From assembly GCA_021798235.1 (NCBI GenBank), contig JAJZMO010000013.1:1679-13597 (forward strand): a stretch of DNA of 11,919 nucleotides. The letters run 5' to 3'. The stretch comes from Acidobacteriota bacterium (GTDB taxonomy: Bacteria; Acidobacteriota; Terriglobia; Terriglobales; Acidobacteriaceae). This document shows, piece by piece, positions 7,912-11,919 of the stretch. Every line of letters begins with the position of its first letter. Position 1 is the first letter of the stretch. Both the position numbers and the translations under genes were made by a program. Below the pieces are notes generated by a model, which saw nothing but the letters and a program-made list of their open reading frames with translations, was not told where the DNA came from and did no database searches.

Positions 7912-7917
7912 TAGAAT
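7912..7917 (+). promoter_or_regulatory. -10-like TAGAAT directly before rlmH
   Basis: TAGAAT (5/6 to TATAAT) ends 7 nt before ATG 7925, so transcription would begin at or within 1-2 bases of the start codon. No -35 match lies at the usual distance, and no well-placed Shine-Dalgarno precedes the ATG. This fits a leaderless transcript. Confidence 0.4.
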
Positions 7918-7924
7918 GGACAGG

Positions 7925-8386
7925 ATGGATTTGCAATTGGCCACGATCGGCGGCCGTCGTGCAGAGCGAACGGCCAGTCCCAGCCGCGTGTGGCTGGGCG
8001 AGTATGCGGTGCGCATTGGGCGCTTTTGCCGTTTTGAGCATACGGTATACGCCTCCGAGGAGGCCTTGCTGTTGGCCTGTGCGCGGGCCCAAGGGCGCAG
8101 AGCGCCGTTCTTGGTGCTCCTCGATAGTCGCGGCAAGACCCTCTCTTCAGAAGCCTTGGCGTCGTGGCTGGACGGGCAGCAGCAGACAGGAGCACAGCGC
8201 ATTGTTTTTGCAATTGGCCCTGCCGACGGCTGGTCGGCGGCGGCGCGGGATCGTGCGGGCTTGCTGTTGTCGCTGGGGCCGATGACGCTGGCCCATGAGT
8301 TGGCCGCCGTCGTTGTGGCCGAACAACTCTATCGTGCCTATACAATTTTGCAAGGTCTGCCGTACCACCTGGGACACACCTCGTAA
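7925..8386 (+). CDS. rlmH: 23S rRNA (pseudouridine1915-N3)-methyltransferase RlmH
   Basis: SPOUT-class methyltransferase of 153 aa; E. coli RlmH has 155. It methylates N3 of pseudouridine 1915 in helix 69 of 23S rRNA using S-adenosylmethionine, acting on assembled 70S ribosomes. The start MDLQLATIG aligns with the family N-terminus, although an ATG at 7916 is also in frame. Visible landmarks are LLDSRGKTLSSEALA (65-79), the knot loop IGPADGW (97-103, replacing the commoner IGGPEG), and the diagnostic C-terminal block VVAEQLYRAYTILQG-LPYH (131-148). It forms a probable operon with the cobalamin adenosyltransferase 18 nt downstream. The usual partner rsfS is not adjacent on the left. The family call is strong. 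Confidence 0.93.
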   Translation: MDLQLATIGGRRAERTASPSRVWLGEYAVRIGRFCRFEHTVYASEEALLLACARAQGRRAPFLVLLDSRGKTLSSEALASWLDGQQQTGAQRIVFAIGPADGWSAAARDRAGLLLSLGPMTLAHELAAVVVAEQLYRAYTILQGLPYHLGHTS

Positions 8387-8404
8387 CCGGCAGCGTGGAG
8401 CGCT

Positions 8405-8941
8405 ATGGATACACCCCGACGCGGACTGATTCTCATCACCACCGGCCCCGGTAAGGGCAAAACCACGGCAGCCATGGGCACGGCCCTGCGCGCCGTCGGC
8501 AACGGTATGCGCGTGTTGATGCTGCAATTCCTAAAAGGATCGTGGCACTACGGGGAGTTGGATGCCGTGGAGGCCTTTGGCGGCAACTGGGTGATGAAGC
8601 AGATGGGACGCGGCTTTGTGAAGATCGGTGGTGCCGAGACCGACCCGGAGGACATCCGCATGGTCGAGGCTGCGTGGGAAGAGGCGCGCGTGGCCATCTT
8701 GTCTGGCGAGTGGGACATGGTCGTGCTCGACGAGATCAACTACGCCATCAGCTATGGAATGCTGGCACCGGAGCGCGTCGCCGAGACGCTGCGCGCCAAG
8801 CCAGAGGCAGTACATGTGATCTTGACCGGACGCGCCGCGCACCCCAGTCTGGTGGAGCTGGCGGACACGGTGACCGAGATGCGCGAGGTCAAACACGCCT
8901 ATCAAAAGGGAATCTTGGCCCAACGCGGCATCGAATACTAA
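8405..8941 (+). CDS. cobO: Cob(I)yrinic acid a,c-diamide adenosyltransferase (CobO/BtuR type)
   Basis: P-loop corrinoid adenosyltransferase of 178 aa that transfers the 5'-deoxyadenosyl group of ATP to cob(I)alamin or cob(I)yrinate in the cytoplasm, completing or salvaging coenzyme B12. The Walker A loop is GPGKGKTT (14-21), unusually placed at the very N-terminus as in this family. VVLDEINYAI (106-115) carries the Walker B-like Asp109-Glu110. TGR (141-143), ELADTVTEM (151-159) and the C-terminal KHAY-KGI-AQRGIEY block are typical. GGAG at 8397-8400 lies 4 nt before ATG 8405, which is short but usable. It is 18 nt behind rlmH. No cobalamin riboswitch precedes it and no other B12 genes are nearby, so salvage is a likelier role than de novo synthesis; that is inference. 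Confidence 0.93.
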   Translation: MDTPRRGLILITTGPGKGKTTAAMGTALRAVGNGMRVLMLQFLKGSWHYGELDAVEAFGGNWVMKQMGRGFVKIGGAETDPEDIRMVEAAWEEARVAILSGEWDMVVLDEINYAISYGMLAPERVAETLRAKPEAVHVILTGRAAHPSLVELADTVTEMREVKHAYQKGILAQRGIEY

Positions 8942-8986
8942 CGGCCCCGGCAGCAGGGGCGCGCTTCCAATTTCCCGGCAAACAGG

Positions 8987-8992
8987 TAGGAT
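8987..8992 (+). promoter_or_regulatory. -10-like TAGGAT directly before accD
   Basis: TAGGAT lies 9 nt before ATG 9002, inside a 14-base stretch (8985-8998) shared at 13 of 14 positions with the gmhB upstream region. As a -10 it would give a leaderless or 1-3 nt leader transcript. Alternatively its AGGA could act as a weak Shine-Dalgarno, since the spacing of 10 nt allows either reading. Confidence 0.4.
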
Positions 8993-9001
8993 AGAAACTG
9001 C

Positions 9002-9841
9002 ATGTCCTGGTTTAAGCGCAGCGAGAACGAGATCGTGTCCACCGGCGAAAAAAGCGTTCGTACCGAAGGTCTTTGGATCAAGTGCGAGGGCTGTCGCAAC
9101 GTAATCTGGAAGGCCGAACTGGAGGCCAACCAGAACGTCTGCGCCAAGTGTGGACGACACTTCCGCCTGTCAGCGCGGGCGCGCATCGCCAGCCTGTTGG
9201 AGCCGGGATACACCTTGGTGGATCTGGAGCTGAAGTCCACCGATCCGTTGGAATTTCACGACCTAAAGTCCTACAAGGATCGGCTGCGCAAGGCGCAGCA
9301 GGATACCGGGCTGAATGATGCCATCATCAACGCGCTGGGCCAGCTTGGCCCGCATTCCGTTGTGCTCAGCGTGCTGGAGTATGCGTTTATTGGCGGCAGC
9401 ATGGGCTGCGTGGTGGGAGAAACCATCGCGCGTGCCATTGATCGCTCCCTGGCCACGCGGCATCCTTTGATCATCATTGCTGCCAGCGGCGGCGCGCGCA
9501 TGATGGAGGGCGTCACCAGCCTGATGCAATTGGCGAAGATTTCGACCAGTCTGGCACTGCTCGATGAGGCCAAGATCCCCTATATCTCCATACTGACCGA
9601 TCCAACCACAGGCGGCGTAACCGCCAGCTTTGCGATGTTGGGGGATTTGAACATTGCCGAACCGGGCGCGCTCATCGGCTTTGCCGGCCCGCGTGTCATC
9701 GAGCAGACCCTGCGCCAAAAGCTGCCAGAAGGCTTTCAGCGCGCAGAGTTTTTGCTGGAACACGGCATGTTGGACGCGGTGGTTCCCCGCAAAGAAATGA
9801 AGGCGTACTTGATCCGTGCGCTGAACTTTCTGCAACACTAG
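9002..9841 (+). CDS. accD: Acetyl-CoA carboxylase carboxyltransferase subunit beta
   Basis: AccD, 279 aa, is the beta half of the carboxyltransferase that moves CO2 from carboxybiotin to acetyl-CoA, giving malonyl-CoA for fatty-acid synthesis. The N-terminal zinc ribbon is complete (C28-x2-C31 and C47-x2-C50). The crotonase-fold core shows GGSMGCVVGE, AASGGARMMEG, LTDPTTGGVTASFAMLGD and GFAGPRVIEQT, the last contributing the acyl-CoA binding face. Length and order are those of the family (E. coli 304 aa, with a longer tail). It starts at the first ATG after the cobO stop, 60 nt away, with a possible promoter of its own. accA, accB and accC are not in the window. Confidence 0.98.
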   Translation: MSWFKRSENEIVSTGEKSVRTEGLWIKCEGCRNVIWKAELEANQNVCAKCGRHFRLSARARIASLLEPGYTLVDLELKSTDPLEFHDLKSYKDRLRKAQQDTGLNDAIINALGQLGPHSVVLSVLEYAFIGGSMGCVVGETIARAIDRSLATRHPLIIIAASGGARMMEGVTSLMQLAKISTSLALLDEAKIPYISILTDPTTGGVTASFAMLGDLNIAEPGALIGFAGPRVIEQTLRQKLPEGFQRAEFLLEHGMLDAVVPRKEMKAYLIRALNFLQH

Positions 9842-10018
9842 AGCCGATTCCACTTGAGTGGGAACAAAAATCTGCTGCGCCCCGCCAAAATCTGCGCTCC
9901 CCCATTCCAGCTTTGTTCATTACGGCTGGGTGGGAGCGTCGATCGCTTCCCCAGAACGTTGCTGCTCGCAGCGAAAGGGCGCGCAACCTTAGCCACTTTT
10001 CTGCTTGGAGCTTTTATG
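9842..10018. other. Convergent spacer after accD with hairpin at 9926-9954
   Basis: CTGG (9926-9929) pairs with CCAG (9951-9954), enclosing a 7-bp stem (9932-9938 with 9944-9950, one G-T pair) and a TCGAT loop. The only irregularity is a two-base GT bulge. The hairpin lies between converging genes, so it may end transcription, but no T-run follows on either strand. A short direct repeat AAAATCTGC occurs at 9867 and 9887. No gene is seen. Confidence 0.4.
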
Positions 10019-10963
10019 TTATTGCCGCTTCGCTGCGGTCCGGCGGACAAGGGGGTGGCCTGCGTGTGTCTCCAACACGGTCAGGGGGGCGTGTTCCGGG
10101 GCGAGCAAGGCTTCTGGGGCGACCAGAACGGTTTGCTCCAGCGCACATTGTCCTGAGAGTACCGCGTGCGGCAGCATGTCGGTATAGACCATCCAACTCG
10201 ATCCGGGAGGAAGCGAAATGGTCTCGCGCCAGCCGGAGCTTTGGTAGGCGGCATTTTCCTTTAAAAAGTCGTGGAACTGGAGCATGAAGCGATCGTAAGG
10301 TGAGCGCCGCAATGTGGGAAGCGCGGAACCGATTCCCAACTTGCAAAGCGCCATCCGCGCGTGGAACTGCCAGTTGGACTCTGGGCGCGGAAGGCGAATC
10401 TCCTTGGGTGCAAAGCGTGGGAGCAGCGCACGGAATGGCTCCCCCACAATCCACTCGCGGGACTCTTCTGGGTGGATGTTGCTGAAGAAGCGCAAAATGC
10501 GCGCACCCTGCGTGGGGCGGGTGGGGAATGCGTCCGTGTGCATCAGATCATTGCGCTTGTGCAGCGGCAGGGCGCGATTTCTTTCTTGCAAAGGCCGGTA
10601 GCTTGCGTAATCCACTTGCCAGCGTGCTTGATAGGGGGCGAGAAACTCGGTCAGAAATTGCAAAACCCGCTGCGAGTACTCCCGCAGGATCTGTTGGAGT
10701 TGCCGAGCTGCATTTGGATCTGCAGATTGCAGATCGGCACCAGCGATGCGGTCTTGCAGTGGCTTGTAGGCAAGATTTTTATGCAGCGAACGATGGCTAT
10801 GCCCCAATCCCAACAGAAAGGCGCGGGCCTCGTCCGGCAAGGGCACGGGCGTTTGCGGAAAAAAAAGAATGGTTCCCGCTTCCAAACGCAGACACCAATC
10901 CTGAGATTGGGAGAAGGCGGAAGCGACTCGTGCGCTTTCGGTCGGAATAGAAAGGATGCCCAT
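10019..10963 (-). CDS. Kdo hydroxylase (KdoO)-like Fe(II)/2-oxoglutarate dioxygenase
   Basis: A 314-aa protein with the hallmarks of the KdoO family, which hydroxylates the outer Kdo sugar of lipid A-linked LPS at C3 using Fe(II), 2-oxoglutarate and O2 (known from Burkholderia ambifaria and Yersinia pestis). Seen here are KNLAYKP near residue 62, the metal motif H142-T-D144 in NDLMHTDAFPTRP, RILRFFSNIHPEESREW, VGEPF, the SPYDRFMLQFHDFLKENAAYQ block (221-241), and the probable distal ligand H266 in YTDMLPHAVLSGQ. AGGAA (10972-10976) lies 8 nt upstream of ATG 10963. It follows a small membrane-protein gene by 22 nt, so the two are probably co-transcribed. The substrate is not proven by homology: acidobacterial members may act on Kdo or a related ulosonic acid. 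Confidence 0.8.
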   Translation of the reverse strand: MGILSIPTESARVASAFSQSQDWCLRLEAGTILFFPQTPVPLPDEARAFLLGLGHSHRSLHKNLAYKPLQDRIAGADLQSADPNAARQLQQILREYSQRVLQFLTEFLAPYQARWQVDYASYRPLQERNRALPLHKRNDLMHTDAFPTRPTQGARILRFFSNIHPEESREWIVGEPFRALLPRFAPKEIRLPRPESNWQFHARMALCKLGIGSALPTLRRSPYDRFMLQFHDFLKENAAYQSSGWRETISLPPGSSWMVYTDMLPHAVLSGQCALEQTVLVAPEALLAPEHAPLTVLETHAGHPLVRRTAAKRQ

Positions 10964-10985
10964 GGTCGCGGTTCCTGATTGCCTC

Positions 10986-11330
10986 TTAGGGACGCCCGGA
11001 TAGTTTGCGGCGAATCCACAGACTCATCAGATAGGCCACGCACACCAGCATGGAGGTCAGCCCGATGGGAGCGGCGATAAATTTATAGCTGATGCTCAAA
11101 TTTTGCAGCGAGAGATGGTGGGTGCCGTCATAAATAATGACGCCAAAGATCGAGCAGAAGGTGGCCAGAAAGAAGGTCAAAAATCCAGCAGATGCGCCCA
11201 ACAGCAGGCTGGAAAAGAATCCAAAGCGCCCAATGGGGATGCCAAAAAACGTTGGCTCGCTGGCATCCGTGGAGGGGATGCGTGGTTCGGACTGGGTGGT
11301 GGTTTGCACTGGCGGTTGTTCTGGAGACAT
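10986..11330 (-). CDS. Small two-helix membrane protein, unrecognised
   Basis: A 114-aa protein with a soluble, Pro/Thr/Ser-rich N-terminus (1-28) and two hydrophobic segments, about 38-67 (small residues LLLGASAGFLTFFLATF) and about 83-106. It ends in a basic RRK tail, suggesting both ends lie in the cytoplasm. I recognise no family. It is the first gene of a likely two-gene operon with the KdoO-like enzyme (22-nt gap), so an envelope-linked role is possible but only by association. The ATG at 11328-11330 has a poor ribosome site: GGGGGA lies about 12 nt away. It diverges from the right-edge gene with 71 bases between start codons. Confidence 0.72.
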   Translation of the reverse strand: MSPEQPPVQTTTQSEPRIPSTDASEPTFFGIPIGRFGFFSSLLLGASAGFLTFFLATFCSIFGVIIYDGTHHLSLQNLSISYKFIAAPIGLTSMLVCVAYLMSLWIRRKLSGRP

Positions 11331-11387
11331 GGCGACTTGATTCCCCCGGGAACGAACGCGTCCAAGGCCCTGCGCGTTCCTCTCAGA

Positions 11388-11393
11388 TAGAAT
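11388..11393 (+). promoter_or_regulatory. -10-like TAGAAT before the right-edge gene
   Basis: TAGAAT (5/6 to TATAAT) ends 8 nt before ATG 11402, with no Shine-Dalgarno in between and no -35 match at the usual distance. It sits in the 71-base divergent spacer and again fits leaderless transcription. Confidence 0.4.
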
Positions 11394-11401
11394 ACAGATT
11401 T

Positions 11402-11919
11402 ATGGCGGAACCAGCTTCCATGCAATTAGTCAGCGCACAAGAAGCAGCACGGGGGGCAACCGCGCTGCAAGCTCCCAATGGAATTCACTATGCAAGTTTT
11501 GGTCTGACGCAGATGCCTGCTTTGGATCTGGAACGAATGGTGCAGGCTATCCCCAACAGTATTGCGGCGGCACTGAATCGCAACATTTATTGTTTTGTGC
11601 CCCTGGTGATGAGCGAGTCTGAGGAGCCGTACATTGCCCCAGAGTATTCCAGAGAATGGAGCGATCAGGCGATTTGTCATCGCAATGCCGTTTGCAATGG
11701 CGGCGATTACACGTTCATTTCCACGCGGTTGATGCACGACCGATTTGCACTGGCCTTTGAATACTTCATCAATGCGGGACATCATTTTGTGGATGCCGTC
11801 GGGGTGCCCGACACGTTTTCCAAGCTGGTTTGGTCCCAGGTGGAGGCCGATGTGCGTGGAGAAACAAGCCAGGATGCGTGGGAAAGCCGCAGACAGGCTT
11901 GGGGAGGGCCTGGGCATCC
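11402..11919 (+). CDS. Unrecognised protein, 3' end beyond the window
   Basis: An open frame runs from ATG 11402 to the right edge without a stop (172 complete codons). The start follows the TAGAAT hexamer; ATG 11420 is a second choice. The product begins MAEPASMQLVSAQEAARG, has no signal peptide or membrane span, and looks soluble and mixed alpha/beta. Visible segments are NRNIYCFVPLVMSESEEPYI, EWSDQAICHRNAVCNGGDYT with two Cys six residues apart, STRLMHDRFALAFEYFINAG, and VGVPDTFSKLVW. The opposite strand is also open over 11426-11917, but the plus frame has the better start context and a more protein-like composition. I cannot name a family. It diverges from the membrane-protein/KdoO-like pair. 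Confidence 0.72.
   Translation, partial: MAEPASMQLVSAQEAARGATALQAPNGIHYASFGLTQMPALDLERMVQAIPNSIAAALNRNIYCFVPLVMSESEEPYIAPEYSREWSDQAICHRNAVCNGGDYTFISTRLMHDRFALAFEYFINAGHHFVDAVGVPDTFSKLVWSQVEADVRGETSQDAWESRRQAWGGPGH

Larger units (their letters stand above)
7622..7924. promoter_or_regulatory. Divergent control region between the TonB receptor and rlmH
   Basis: These 303 bases contain no convincing gene. Leftward they hold the receptor's Shine-Dalgarno (7628-7633), a perfect palindrome (7679-7702), a -10-like TAAGAT on the minus strand (7707-7712), and two homopolymer tracts, A7 (7737-7743) and T9 (7757-7765), centred 21 bases apart. Rightward they hold the TAGAAT hexamer (7912-7917) of rlmH. 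The frame of rlmH is open leftward to 7634, but those extra codons look unlike any RlmH and overlap the control elements. Confidence 0.55.

Noticed and set aside
9867..9895. AAAATCTGC repeated 20 bases apart as a possible repeat array
   Set aside because: There are only two short copies with diverging flanks, which is within chance expectation; it is not a CRISPR or iteron array.
11426..11917. Minus-strand open frame at the right edge
   Set aside because: The plus-strand frame over the same bases has a well-placed start and a -10-like element and reads as a better protein. Some doubt remains because neither product was matched to a family.

Overview
The window looks like chromosomal DNA of an acidobacterium, most likely of the Terriglobales/Acidobacteriaceae group. 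This is inferred from a very long Oar-type TonB-dependent receptor with an N-terminal carboxypeptidase-regulatory-like domain, a family greatly expanded in Acidobacteriota, from a secreted GH3 glycosidase with a PA14 insert, from GC-rich coding sequence, and from REP-like intergenic palindromes. No database search was possible, so the taxonomic call is an inference.

Layout. 192-2903 (+) is a large secreted GH3 beta-glycosidase of the xylosidase-like type. 2904-3103 is a spacer with a REP-like palindrome and a -10-like hexamer. 3104-3673 (+) is a GmhB-like HAD phosphatase of LPS heptose synthesis, followed by 3706-4008 (+), a short DUF721/DciA-like protein. Converging on these, 4136-7621 (-) is the TonB-dependent receptor. 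A divergent control region of about 300 bases (7622-7924) holds a perfect palindrome and two phased A/T tracts. It is followed by a rightward housekeeping run: rlmH (7925-8386), a cobalamin adenosyltransferase (8405-8941) and accD (9002-9841). Converging from the right, 10019-10963 (-) is a Kdo-hydroxylase-like dioxygenase, preceded in its operon by a small two-helix membrane protein (10986-11330, -). At the right edge, divergently transcribed from 11402, is an unrecognised protein cut off by the window.

How the genes fit together. Several products concern the cell envelope: LPS inner-core heptose (gmhB), Kdo modification (KdoO-like), fatty-acid precursor supply (accD), an outer-membrane receptor, and a secreted glycan-degrading enzyme. 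The rest are translation, replication and cofactor housekeeping (RlmH, DciA-like, CobO). No defence system, phage, insertion sequence, CRISPR array or RNA gene was seen.

The most interesting signals are small. (1) The hexamer TAGRAT occurs four times on the plus strand, always just in front of a rightward gene. In three cases it lies 7-9 nt from the ATG, as expected for leaderless transcripts. (2) The ten cysteines of the mature receptor fall into five closely spaced pairs. (3) The GmhB homologue has Asp at its fourth expected zinc ligand. (4) The receptor's predicted start point lies in an 8+8 bp palindrome below phased A/T tracts. I see no convincing previously undescribed multi-gene system. 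The best unknown is the truncated gene at the right edge.
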